Below are positions 52,450 to 61,165 of a DNA stretch of 61,233 bases, one piece after another. Below the pieces are notes generated by a model, which was not told the origin of the DNA, made no database searches, and saw only the letters and a list, made by a program, of their open reading frames with translations. How positions within the stretch are numbered: the stretch's first letter is position 1; each line of letters begins with the position of its first letter. The position numbers were made by a program, and so were the translations under genes. The stretch covers positions 1-61,233 of the forward strand of contig JAJEDJ010000056.1 of the NCBI GenBank assembly GCA_022821545.1, written 5' to 3'. Origin of the DNA: Caldilineaceae bacterium (GTDB lineage: Bacteria; Chloroflexota; Anaerolineae; Caldilineales; Caldilineaceae).

Positions 52450-55437
52450 CTAGAGTAGTGATGCGAGAAGAGATGCTGGCGAATGGGACTCCACGCCGGT
52501 AAAGTGCTTGATCTGCTGGCGGCAGGAGAATCCCGGGCTGACGATGATCTCGTCCTTGCCAAGCTGGCGGGCGGCCGGCAGCAAGCGGCGTTCGCCGATC
52601 AGTTTGGAGACGTCGTAGCGCTCATAACCGAACAGCCCGGCCAGCCCGCAGCAGCCGCTGTCCAGCAGCGACAGTTCGCAATCCGGTATCGCGGCAAGAA
52701 GCTGCTGCAGGGGCTGCATCCCCACAAGGGCTTTCTGGTGGCAGTGCCCGTGAATCAACACCTTGGACGGGCCCGGTTTCGTCGGCTTCATGCGGGGCCC
52801 GGCCCACTCTTCAAGGAGCTGACAGGACGCGGCCACCTTGCGCGCATCGGTCTGTGCGGCCCCTCGCAGCAGCCGGGGGTGGTCGTCCTGTACAGCGGAG
52901 TAGCAGCTTGGTTCGCAGAAAAGGAGCGGCAGCCCGGCCTCGGCCAGCGGGAGGAGCGCGGAGGTGGTTGCGGAGGCCTGTCGAGCGGCGCCGTCCAGCA
53001 AGCCCTTCGAAATCAGCGGACGGCCGCAGCAGACCTGAGGCGCGACCGTCACCTGGGCGCCGCAGCTCTGCAGGAGGGCTACGGCGGCGTCAAGCTGGTG
53101 CGGCTCGTAGTAGTTGTTGAACGTGTCGGCAAACAGGGCTACTCTCGTCTGCGCCGGGCCGGCAGGAGGCGCGGTGTCACGCCAGCTGCGGGTAAAAGGC
53201 TGCCTGCTGAAGGCGGGCAGAGGACGCCGGCGGTCCAGCCCAAATAGCAGCTCGTTCAGCCGTCGAACGGGCTTGGCGGCAGCCAGCCAGTTCGAGAGGG
53301 GGGCCAGTCGACTCCCCCAACGGGCAATGCGATCGGCCTGCGACAGCACACGAACCTTAAACGGCGCGCCGCGGCGGACGTAGTACCGGTGCAGGAATTC
53401 ACTCTTGAGGCGGGCCATATCCACGCCGGTGGGGCACTCCCGTTTGCACGCCTTGCATTCCAGGCAGAGGTCGAGGACGGGCAGCAGCTCCTCGTCCCCG
53501 AAGCCGGTCGCCTCCAGACCGCCCGTAAGGGCCAGACGCAGGGCGTTTGCACGGCCGCGGGTGCTGTCGATTTCGTTACGGGTGGCCATGTAGGACGGGC
53601 ACATGGTACCGGTGAGCGTTTTGCGGCAAGCTCCCACGCCGGTACACTGCTCGGTTGCGCGCAAGAGGCCGCCGAAATCGGAGAAGTCGAACGCGGTTGA
53701 GGCGTGGGGCGCAGCGCCGATCTCTGCCACGGGCTGGCGGTTCACGTCGGGCGGAGCCGTCCCCAGCGATTGCCGCCCCGCTTCATCGACCTGCCCAACC
53801 GGAGAACCGTGGCGAAGGTTGGAAGCAAGCGCCGGCGCGCGGACGATTTTGCCCGGATTGAGCATGTTGCCCGGGTCGAAGGCAGCCTTCACCTCGCAGA
53901 AGGCGTCATATAGCGCCGGGCCGAACATTTTCTCCTGGAAGGGCGCCCGAACCAGCCCGTCGCCGTGTTCGCCGGAAAGCGCGCCTCCATACTCCAGCAC
54001 CAGATCGGCCACTTCCTCGGCGATGGCCTCAAAACGCTTCACGCCCTGCGCGCTCTTGAGATTGATGACGGGCCGGATATGCAAGAGTCCGACAGAGGCG
54101 TGGGCATAGAAGCCGGCCTGCGTGTCATGTTTCGCCAGTATTTTCTGAAAGTTCTCGATGTAGTCGTGAAGCCGTTCGGGCGACACAGCGGTATCTTCGA
54201 CGAACGAAATCGCCTTGGCGTCGCCGGTCTGCGACATTGTCAACCCCAGCGCGGCGCGGCGCAGCTCCCAGATACGCGCCTGCTCCTCGGCCTCGATGGC
54301 GCGGTAGAGATAGCTGCCCAGCCCGCGCGCCTCCAGGTCTGCCTGGAGGTTCCCAATCTTCTCACCCAGCTCTCCGTCGGATTGACCAAAGAATTCCACC
54401 AGAAGAACGGCGCCCGGGTCGCCGTGAATGAAGCCGCGCAGAGGCGCGTACTCGATACGGCCGTCGGTCTTTTCCAGCATAAAACGGTCGAGCAGCTCGA
54501 CGGCGGAAGGACCGTGTTCGAGGATAACCGGCGCGGCGGTCATCGCCTCCAGAAGGTCGTCGAACTGGACGCTGCACAGGGCGCGCAGGGGCGGCAACGG
54601 CGCCAGCCGCATTTTGGCCGCGACGGTCAGTCCAAGCGTACCTTCGGAGCCCACGAGGATGCGGGCCAGATTGAACGGTCTCGGCGAGGGGGCCGTATCG
54701 ACATCGGGAACAAACTCATCCAGGTTGTAGCCGCCGACTCTGCGCAGAATTCGGGGATACCGCTGCCGGATCTCGGCTTCCAGCTCGCCGCCGAGCCGCC
54801 GCACGGTGCGATAGGCAGCGCCCTCCAAGTCCTGCCGCTCCAGCCTGGCCCTCAGCGCTTCCTCCGACAAAGGCCCAAGGCTGGCGCTGCTGCCGTCGGC
54901 AAAGACTACGTCAAGCTTCTCCACGTAATCGATGGTCTTGCCATAGATGATTGAGCGCGTGCCTGCGGAGTTGTTGGCAATCATGCCGCCTATGGTGGCG
55001 CGGTTGGAGGTAGAGAGATCGAGAGGCAGCTGCAGGCCGTGGGGTTTCAGCAGGGCATTCAGTTCATCGAGGACGATCCCTGGTTCCACCGTGACGGTTG
55101 CGGCTTCGGCGTCCAGGTCCAGCACTCGATTCATGTAGCGTGAGAAGTCCAGCGACAGACCGGCGCCGATGGCCTGCCCGGCCTGGGAGGTCCCGCCGCC
55201 GCGCGCGGTGATGGAGATGCCGCGCTGCCGGCAGATCCGAACAATCTGCACGACATCGTCCCGGTTCCGGGGCGTCACAACGCCCAAGGGGATGATCTGG
55301 TAGACGCTGGCGTCGGTCGCGTGCATTGCGCGGCTGGCGCCATCAAAGTGGACATCGCCGGCAATGGCAGCGCGCAGTTCGCGAGCAAGTCCCTGAACAT
55401 CGACCCGGCTCGCGGGGGGGTCATTCTGAAGCGGCAT
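52450..55437 (-). CDS. Fused FAD/Fe-S 2-hydroxyacid dehydrogenase (GlcD-GlcF / YdiJ-like)
   Basis: A 995-residue fusion. An FAD_binding_4 domain (about 45-190) has ARGGGTSQAGQAIG and GGMIANNSAGTRS. The FAD-oxidase C domain spans about 260-540 with SGEHGDG. A two-cluster ferredoxin domain (about 595-670) has CLECKACKRECPTGVD. CCG-type cysteine motifs follow (VCCGRPLISKG and GCCGLAGLFG; about 790-960). This is the architecture of E. coli YdiJ (D-2-hydroxyglutarate dehydrogenase) and of D-lactate or glycolate dehydrogenase systems; the exact acid is not readable. It is last in a four-gene operon; pairing with a glyoxylate-type aminotransferase makes glycolate an attractive substrate. Confidence 0.9.
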   Translation of the reverse strand: MPLQNDPPASRVDVQGLARELRAAIAGDVHFDGASRAMHATDASVYQIIPLGVVTPRNRDDVVQIVRICRQRGISITARGGGTSQAGQAIGAGLSLDFSRYMNRVLDLDAEAATVTVEPGIVLDELNALLKPHGLQLPLDLSTSNRATIGGMIANNSAGTRSIIYGKTIDYVEKLDVVFADGSSASLGPLSEEALRARLERQDLEGAAYRTVRRLGGELEAEIRQRYPRILRRVGGYNLDEFVPDVDTAPSPRPFNLARILVGSEGTLGLTVAAKMRLAPLPPLRALCSVQFDDLLEAMTAAPVILEHGPSAVELLDRFMLEKTDGRIEYAPLRGFIHGDPGAVLLVEFFGQSDGELGEKIGNLQADLEARGLGSYLYRAIEAEEQARIWELRRAALGLTMSQTGDAKAISFVEDTAVSPERLHDYIENFQKILAKHDTQAGFYAHASVGLLHIRPVINLKSAQGVKRFEAIAEEVADLVLEYGGALSGEHGDGLVRAPFQEKMFGPALYDAFCEVKAAFDPGNMLNPGKIVRAPALASNLRHGSPVGQVDEAGRQSLGTAPPDVNRQPVAEIGAAPHASTAFDFSDFGGLLRATEQCTGVGACRKTLTGTMCPSYMATRNEIDSTRGRANALRLALTGGLEATGFGDEELLPVLDLCLECKACKRECPTGVDMARLKSEFLHRYYVRRGAPFKVRVLSQADRIARWGSRLAPLSNWLAAAKPVRRLNELLFGLDRRRPLPAFSRQPFTRSWRDTAPPAGPAQTRVALFADTFNNYYEPHQLDAAVALLQSCGAQVTVAPQVCCGRPLISKGLLDGAARQASATTSALLPLAEAGLPLLFCEPSCYSAVQDDHPRLLRGAAQTDARKVAASCQLLEEWAGPRMKPTKPGPSKVLIHGHCHQKALVGMQPLQQLLAAIPDCELSLLDSGCCGLAGLFGYERYDVSKLIGERRLLPAARQLGKDEIIVSPGFSCRQQIKHFTGVESHSPASLLASLL

Positions 55438-55455
55438 CGTAAGAGGGAGGATGCG

Positions 55456-56628
55456 TTACGGTTCCTTCGCCAGGAAAGCCAGCGCCTGATTGATTCCCCC
55501 GCTCACATGGGGAACGCCGCAGGCCGCCAGTCCCATTTCGACACCGCAAAGGGTGCCGGCGAGCGTAAGCTCGTTCAGGTCGCCGAGATGGCCGATACGA
55601 AAGATTTTACCTTTCAGCCGACCAAGACCTGTGCCCAGAGACATGTCGAACCGTTCCAAGATGACCTGGCGCAGGACGTCGGCATTGTAGCCTGCCGGCA
55701 TCGCCACCGCGGTGAGGGCCTGCGAATAGGCTTTGGGGTCCCGGCAGAAGACATCCAAGCCCCAACCGCGCACAGCCTGCCGGGTGGCTTCCGCCAGGCG
55801 GGCGTGACGGGCGAAAACGTCAGGCAGACCTTCTTCGAGCAGCATCGACAGCGCTTCATCCAGTGCGAAGAACAGATTTATGGCCGGCGTGTAGGGATAG
55901 AAGCCGTCGCGGTTGAACTCCAGAATGTTCTCCCAGCTCCAATAGGATCCGGGCAGCTGGGCCGATTTCGCTGCCGCCAGGGCTTTGGGGCTGGGCGCGT
56001 TGAAGCCGAGACCAGGGGGTACCATCAGCCCCTTCTGCGAACCGGCGACAGTCACATCCACGCCCCACTCTTCGTGCCTGTAGTCCATTGCGCCCAGAGA
56101 GGAGACCACGTCCACAAGCAGCAGCGCGTCGTGGCCCGTGCTATCAAGCGCCTGCCGGGCGCCGGCGATGTCGTTAACGACACCGGTGGAGGTCTCGTTG
56201 TGGACGAGGGCAAGGGCACGAATCTCCCGGCCCCGGTCCTCAGCGAGGCGGTTTTCCAGCGCGGCAAGATCGATCGGGCAACTCCAGTCGCCCTGCAACT
56301 CCTCTACTGTCAGGCCCACGCCCCTGGCCACCTTCTGCCAACCGGCGGCGAACTGGCCGTTCGAGCCAAACAGAACGCGGCCACCGGGAGAGAGCGTATT
56401 CACCAGCGCCGCCTCCCACGCGCCGTTGCCGGATGAAGGATAGACGACCACCGGTCCACTCGTCCGGAAGACCTGTTGCAGTCGTTCCAGAATGCTGAAG
56501 GTCAACCGTGCCCATGCGGGCCCCCGGTGGTCGATGGTGGGGCGGGAGAGCGCGCGCTGGACGCGATCGGGCAAGTTTGTCGGGCCGGGTATTTGCAGAA
56601 AATGGCGGCCGGCTCGGGATTGGGGCAT
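55456..56628 (-). CDS. Class V aminotransferase, serine--glyoxylate / alanine--glyoxylate type
   Basis: A 390-residue PLP enzyme that typically moves an amino group to glyoxylate, giving glycine. The start IPGPTNLPDRV and DHRGPAW are hallmarks of the SgaA/AGXT group. The PLP lysine is in VAGSQKGLMVPPGLGF (about residue 197), and the phosphate-binding PSSGNGAWEAALVN precedes it. It lies 18 bp upstream of the FAD/Fe-S dehydrogenase gene, in line with oxidation of glycolate to glyoxylate followed by transamination. The amino donor (serine or alanine) cannot be decided. Confidence 0.88.
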   Translation of the reverse strand: MPQSRAGRHFLQIPGPTNLPDRVQRALSRPTIDHRGPAWARLTFSILERLQQVFRTSGPVVVYPSSGNGAWEAALVNTLSPGGRVLFGSNGQFAAGWQKVARGVGLTVEELQGDWSCPIDLAALENRLAEDRGREIRALALVHNETSTGVVNDIAGARQALDSTGHDALLLVDVVSSLGAMDYRHEEWGVDVTVAGSQKGLMVPPGLGFNAPSPKALAAAKSAQLPGSYWSWENILEFNRDGFYPYTPAINLFFALDEALSMLLEEGLPDVFARHARLAEATRQAVRGWGLDVFCRDPKAYSQALTAVAMPAGYNADVLRQVILERFDMSLGTGLGRLKGKIFRIGHLGDLNELTLAGTLCGVEMGLAACGVPHVSGGINQALAFLAKEP

Positions 56629-56654
56629 GTCAGTTTTCCTTATGAGCGGCGGCG

Positions 56655-57782
56655 TCAGGCCAATTCTTCCTGAAGCCGCCGCAGAACGATTTCGGTCTCA
56701 CCTTCGCGCAAAGTATGGACGGCGATGTGGAGGCTGCCAGGATCGGAACGGCAGAAGATGGCGGGCGATCCGTTTTGGAGGGCCTCGGAAACGTCGGCGG
56801 CAGTCCGGCCCTTCTCCCCTTCATCCCAGTTGACACTCAGGCGCATCCACGGGCCTTCTCCGTCCTCCTCCCACATATTGTCGGCGTTCACGCCAGGAAC
56901 GCCGGCCAGACCGGCGGCGATCACGGCAATGCGATCGGACTGGACTTGCAGGCGCTGCTCGTGATCGGCGTCCAACCAGTGGCGGAGGGCAATCGTCGTT
57001 CCGACGACCTCCTGGCGGTCGACCTTATAGCCGCGGCCGATGCTGTTATTGCCGGTCTCAAAGCCGGTAAAGCCGTTGAGGCGCGCCATGCCGACATACT
57101 CGCGGCTGCCGCAAAGGATGCCGGTCGAGTTGCCGGAACCGAGGTATTTGCCGCCGAAGCAGACGAGGTCCGCCCCACTGGTGGCGACGCGTCTCATACG
57201 CTCCAAAGGGTAGATCTCCGCTGCGGCATCGACCAGGATGGGAAGACCGGCGGCATGCGCAATATCGATGGCATCGGGCAGCGAAACCGTACCGGGGAAC
57301 CGCTCGCCGGCCGCGAAATAGAGGATACCTGCCGTCTGCGGCCCGATTGCGTCGCGCAACTGCTGGGGCGTGCAGCCGTCGTCGCCGCCCACCTCCACGA
57401 GCTTTCCGCCCGGCACGGTGACGCTGCGGTCATAGCGATAGCGGGTGGCCTTCTGGATCAGGAACTCGTCTTTCATGCCTGTCGTATCGGGCAGCTGGCG
57501 GATGCGCTCGGCATCGCTGCCGGCGAGGATGGCCGCCGCGCCCTGCACGAGGGCAGCATAGCACCCGGAAGTGACCAGGCCGCCGCCAGTGCCCAGCATA
57601 TTGGCGATGGCATTGCCGGCGCCGTCAAACACGTCGTCCATCAAGGTGTAGGCAGTATTGGCAGACTCCATCGCCTCGCGCACCTCCGGCGAGAGGACCG
57701 AGCCGCCAAGAACCGTCATGTGGCCGCCGGCGTTGATGATCGGCCGGATACCCAGGGTCTCATAGATGTCAGAACTGGACAT
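56655..57782 (-). CDS. SelA-like PLP-dependent enzyme
   Basis: A 375-residue fold-type I PLP enzyme related to L-seryl-tRNA(Sec) selenium transferase, with the family start LGIRPIINAGGHMTVLGGS. The PLP lysine lies in CFGGKYLGSGNSTGIL (about residue 210). It lacks the N-terminal domain and the ~460-residue length of true SelA, and no selB or tRNA-Sec is near. Members of this group include D-glucosaminate-6-phosphate ammonia-lyase (DgaE). Its place next to an acid-sugar-type dehydratase suggests a role in amino-acid or amino-sugar-acid breakdown; this is inference. Confidence 0.82.
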   Translation of the reverse strand: MSSSDIYETLGIRPIINAGGHMTVLGGSVLSPEVREAMESANTAYTLMDDVFDGAGNAIANMLGTGGGLVTSGCYAALVQGAAAILAGSDAERIRQLPDTTGMKDEFLIQKATRYRYDRSVTVPGGKLVEVGGDDGCTPQQLRDAIGPQTAGILYFAAGERFPGTVSLPDAIDIAHAAGLPILVDAAAEIYPLERMRRVATSGADLVCFGGKYLGSGNSTGILCGSREYVGMARLNGFTGFETGNNSIGRGYKVDRQEVVGTTIALRHWLDADHEQRLQVQSDRIAVIAAGLAGVPGVNADNMWEEDGEGPWMRLSVNWDEGEKGRTAADVSEALQNGSPAIFCRSDPGSLHIAVHTLREGETEIVLRRLQEELA

Positions 57783-57800
57783 GGTTCAGGGCTCCTTGGT

Positions 57801-58991
57801 TCAGTTGAAGAAGTCTTTGTCTTCCGGCGCCAGATGCTTCGCGGCGGCGGCCTTGTTAAACGTGACACCGAGACCGGGCCGATCCCAGACGTTGATGTAG
57901 CTGTTTTCCACGATGGGGTCAGGCAGGCCGTCGACAATATCATACCACCATTCCGGCCGGCCCACCGGATATTCGAAGGCGATGTAGTTACGGGGCAAAG
58001 TCGCGGCCACCTGGACGAGCGCGGCCAGTCCGATCAGTCCGTCGCCAGTTCCATGGGGGGCCATGAGGATTCCGTGCAGGTCGGCGTATTCTGCCACCCA
58101 CTTGAGTTCCGCGATGCCCCCGATGTCTGCCGGGTCCGGCCCGACGATGTTGACGGCCTGCATTTCGAAAAGCGGTTTGAAGTGCTGGCGGAGGTAGATT
58201 TGTTCGCCGGTATGGATTGGCGTAGAGGTGCTGCGAGTCAGTTCGCGGTACAGCTCGGCGAGGACATAGGGGGTGTAGTCGCCGGTGATGGTATCTTCCA
58301 GCCACATGATGTGCATGCCCTCCACAGCCCTGGCCAACCGGATTGCGTCAGGAACGGTCCAGCCGGGTCCGCAGTCGAGTGCGAGGCCGACGCGGTCGCC
58401 GAGTACATCCTTCATCGCCTCGATACAGGCCACCACGTGGCTCATTCCCCTCTCCGTCAGCAGCCCGCGCTCGGTCTGGTGGCTCACGCCCAGGCGCTCG
58501 CCGTAGGAGAAGTCGTCCAGTTCGTCGGGCATGGCGCTGTGGTAGCCGATGCCCTGCTTGATAATGGCGAAGTTTTCGCGGGCCTCCGCCATACGGGCCA
58601 TGTTTTCGGCGTAATGCCCAGGCTCCTGTCCGGCCAGCGGGAAGCGGAGGGCGCCGTTGTAAACGAGCACTTTGTCGCGCACCTTGCCGCCGAGCAGCTT
58701 GTAGACCGGCAGATTTGCGGCCTTGCCCGCGATATCCCAGAGCGCCATCTCGATGGCGCTGACAGCGCTGCCCCACGGTTTGAAGCTGCCGAGGCGCCGA
58801 ATTCGCAACATCACCCGCTCCACGTCGGTCGGGTCCTGCCCGATAAGGAAGTCGCGGTAGAAGAGCACGTGGGACTTGAGGTAGGGCTTAAAGTGCTCGG
58901 CCTGTCCATAGCCCTCGACGGCGGCATCGGTCGTAATGCGAACGACGGGACTGCCGCCGAGAATGGCGCACTTGAGATCGGTGATCCGCAT
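57801..58991 (-). CDS. Mandelate racemase/muconate lactonizing enzyme (enolase superfamily) protein
   Basis: A 396-residue enzyme that abstracts a proton next to a carboxylate, most often as an acid-sugar dehydratase. It has an N-terminal capping domain and a barrel with metal ligands Asp in LALDCGPGW, Glu in WLEDTI and Glu in HTGEQIY. The general-base His is in MAPHGTGD, which matches the mandelate-racemase subgroup. The substrate is unknown. It is the first gene of the minus-strand operon with 18-26 bp gaps, and the long gene-free region beginning at 58992 must hold its promoter. Confidence 0.9.
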   Translation of the reverse strand: MRITDLKCAILGGSPVVRITTDAAVEGYGQAEHFKPYLKSHVLFYRDFLIGQDPTDVERVMLRIRRLGSFKPWGSAVSAIEMALWDIAGKAANLPVYKLLGGKVRDKVLVYNGALRFPLAGQEPGHYAENMARMAEARENFAIIKQGIGYHSAMPDELDDFSYGERLGVSHQTERGLLTERGMSHVVACIEAMKDVLGDRVGLALDCGPGWTVPDAIRLARAVEGMHIMWLEDTITGDYTPYVLAELYRELTRSTSTPIHTGEQIYLRQHFKPLFEMQAVNIVGPDPADIGGIAELKWVAEYADLHGILMAPHGTGDGLIGLAALVQVAATLPRNYIAFEYPVGRPEWWYDIVDGLPDPIVENSYINVWDRPGLGVTFNKAAAAKHLAPEDKDFFN

Positions 58992-59274
58992 TGAATGGCT
59001 CCGCAGTTGAAAGAGTTGCGTGAAACCGGGCCCGTAATGCCCAGCTGAATCGTGAACTTGCGGCGACCCCTGTTCAGGTCTTCTCGAAAAGAGAGTCTGG
59101 CTGCCGCTTCAGCCACAGGAAGCGGCAGAAGGATGATGCGCAGACTCGGCAAGATTGTACTTCGTTTTGTCGTTGAAAGCCAATGGTGGGAACTGCAGTT
59201 TTTTGTTTTTGGTTTTCAGTTTTTAGTACTGCGGCGGTCGGGAGGCAGGGTTGGATGGGCGTGTTGCGGGCGAT

Positions 59275-59485
59275 TTGTGAGAGGACACGAGAGAGGACGA
59301 GAGATTGGGGGGAGATGGGGGTGGCGGCGGATTGTGGTTGTCATTGTGGGTATGTGCGAGAGAGGACGAGAGGATACGAGAGATTGGGGGGATGGTGGAC
59401 TGTGGTTGCTTTTGGGGGATATGCGAGAGAGGACGAGAGGATACGAGAGTTTGGGGGAAATGGGGGGTGGTGGGCTGGCGCTTTT
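59275..59485 (+). repeat. Three-copy GA-rich tandem repeat
   Basis: Three imperfect units start near 59275, 59353 and 59420 (spacing 78 and 67 bp). Each begins T(G/A)TG(C)GAGAG, continues with GACGAGAG and (GAT)ACGAGAG, then a G-run and a variable GTGG-rich part. The strand is strongly purine-biased. Several overlapping frames are open across it but they are repeat artefacts. It lies in the 1.24-kb gap 58992-60233, whose first ~280 bp show nothing else recognisable. Confidence 0.7.
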
Positions 59486-59733
59486 GCATAGGGTCTCGGA
59501 CATGGTTGGCTTCATCGGAAGTGCGTGTTTTTCTTGTCGTCCTGCTGGAGGGCCGGCGGTGGTCAATGGGTTAAAGTCGCCGTAGTAGCCGCCGGCGCGG
59601 AGGAGGCATGATAGCACAGGAATTCGACATCAAAAAGCGGGGAGAGAGGGGAGTGGATGCGGGTTGACTTATTCGGGAGGAATGCGAGAGTTTCCTTCGA
59701 GATTTGGGTACAGCCGCGCGGAAGATCCCCAAT

Positions 59734-59763
59734 TTGACAGTAGAACACATGGTCTGATATAAT
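59734..59763 (+). promoter_or_regulatory. Consensus sigma-70 promoter
   Basis: TTGACA (59734-59739) and TATAAT (59758-59763) match the bacterial housekeeping consensus at all twelve positions with an 18-base spacer. Transcription would start near 59770, about 465 bases before the next ATG. The distance implies a long leader or a separate non-coding transcript. Confidence 0.75.
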
Positions 59764-59802
59764 CTTTACTTAGGGATAGGAGAAATACACGAATTTCGGA
59801 CG

Positions 59803-59985
59803 GCGGCGGGCGGGTCCAGGCAGTGTTACAGGTTGGTGCGCCGTCCTCCCTCGAATGGCGCACAGTCTCGCAAATATCTGCGCTGCCGGGGCCCGCCGCT
59901 TTCGACCCCTGTTGCCGGCAGAGGACCCGGTAGGTGACTGGAATGGGAGACTTACGGGGCCGGTCCGTCTCCGGTCCGGCCCCGT
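59803..59985 (+). ncRNA. Candidate structured RNA downstream of the consensus promoter
   Basis: Three nested stems can form a rod: 59803-59811 with 59891-59899 (9 bp, GCGGCGGGC/GCCCGCCGC), 59819-59825 with 59881-59887 (7 bp, one G-U), and 59836-59842 with 59857-59863 (7 bp). A separate 10-bp perfect hairpin follows (59954-59963 with 59976-59985). I could not match it to SRP RNA, tmRNA, RNase P RNA or a familiar riboswitch. It could be a small RNA such as a 6S-like molecule, or the leader of the downstream gene. Confidence 0.4.
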
Positions 59986-60233
59986 TGATGCGCGGCTGCG
60001 GCCTGTACACGGTCCACCTGCGGAAGTCTTCGCCCGGAGTCCATTGCAGTTCTCCACACAGACCCATTCTGGTACAATAGGCCCTGTTTTGGATCACTCT
60101 ACCCGCGATTGCCACTGCAGCCTTCTACGGGTCGGTGACTCACCTCTTATGATCTCCAAGGCGCAATCCTGTTTGCAGCGCCGGGCAGCTGCGCCTCAAA
60201 GTCTTCAACAGATACAACAAAAGGAAAAAGACG

Positions 60234-61073
60234 ATGCAACTCATGCTATTCGATGACTACAAGCTGGGTGTGTGGAACGGCGACCAGGTACTGGATGTCT
60301 CGGCGGCGGTGGCGGATTGCGGCCACCACTCTCCGCAGGAGATGATGCAGATGGTGATCTGTGACTGGGAGAACGTCGAGCCGCGCCTTCGCGACGCGGC
60401 CGCCTCCGCCAGCGGCGTCTCCCTGGATGAAGTGACCTGCCGCCCGTCGATGCCGAGGCCGGGACAGCTGGTCTGCCTGGCGGGCAACTACCTGGAGCCG
60501 GCCAAGCCGGAACGGGGCCTCTTCAACGCCTTCCTGAAGTCGCCCAACGCGGCCCTGGGCCACGGCGGCACCGTGGTCCTGCCCAGCGCGGAGGCCAGCG
60601 TCTTTCACTTTGAACCGGAACTGGCGATTGTCATCGGCAAACCGGCCAGCTATCTGGCGGCCGAGGAGGCCATGGACCACGTCTTTGGGTACACGCAGTT
60701 CATCGACGTTTCCGCCAGAGGCTTGCCGGGCGGTTTTTTCCTGGGGAAATCCTGGCATACCTTTGCGCCCCTGGGACCGGTATTGGTGACCCGCGACGAG
60801 GTTCCCAACGCGAACGATTTGAACGTGCGGCTGTGGGTCAATGACGAAAAGAAGCACGACATCACCACGGCAGACATGGACCGTCACATTCCCGAGCTGC
60901 TGGCCGAGGTAACGAACGTGCTTCCCCTGCAGCCGGGCGACGTGGTGGCCACCGGCACCCATCATTTCGGCCTCGAAGCGGTCCAGGACGGCGACACCGT
61001 TCGGCTTCAGATCGACCAATTGGGGCCGGCCCTCGTCGTACACTGCTCCGACCCATCGGGCCGCAGCTGGTAG
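60234..61073 (+). CDS. Fumarylacetoacetate hydrolase (FAH) family protein
   Basis: A 279-residue metal-dependent hydrolase or decarboxylase acting on 2-oxo or 2,4-dioxo acids. The fold and metal site are visible: Glu-x-Glu in FEPELAIVIG, the Asp in FIDVSARG, and the catalytic-loop Lys in FLGKSWHTFAPLGP. The N-terminal ~70 residues form the small FAH_N-like domain (MQLMLFDDYKLGVWNGDQV). The usual TGTPxGVG is TGTHHFGLE here. ATG 60234 has AAAGGA eight bases upstream. It is divergent from the 52-59 kb catabolic operon and may act on its keto-acid products. The substrate is unknown. Confidence 0.88.
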   Translation: MQLMLFDDYKLGVWNGDQVLDVSAAVADCGHHSPQEMMQMVICDWENVEPRLRDAAASASGVSLDEVTCRPSMPRPGQLVCLAGNYLEPAKPERGLFNAFLKSPNAALGHGGTVVLPSAEASVFHFEPELAIVIGKPASYLAAEEAMDHVFGYTQFIDVSARGLPGGFFLGKSWHTFAPLGPVLVTRDEVPNANDLNVRLWVNDEKKHDITTADMDRHIPELLAEVTNVLPLQPGDVVATGTHHFGLEAVQDGDTVRLQIDQLGPALVVHCSDPSGRSW

Positions 61074-61165
61074 GGCCAAGCCGCAGCAGAGGGCGTTTTT
61101 TCAACGGTTGTTCCACCTGCCGGGCTATGTTAGGATGCCGAAGTTAACCTGAATTCGGAGTTAAA

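Noticed and set aside
56655..57782. Genuine selenocysteine synthase SelA
   Set aside because: The protein is too short, lacks the N-terminal tRNA-binding domain, and no selB, selD or tRNA-Sec is in the window.
56715..58994. A 759-codon open frame on the plus strand
   Set aside because: It is antisense to the enolase-superfamily and SelA-like genes, which have clear motifs and spacing. Long antisense frames are expected in GC-rich coding DNA.
59275..59485. CRISPR array or coding gene with repeats
   Set aside because: Only three imperfect GA-rich units without distinct spacers; the open frames are low-complexity and inconsistent between units.
59803..59899. Signal-recognition-particle RNA, tmRNA or RNase P RNA
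   Set aside because: None of their conserved loop motifs is present; only the rod-like shape is suggestive.
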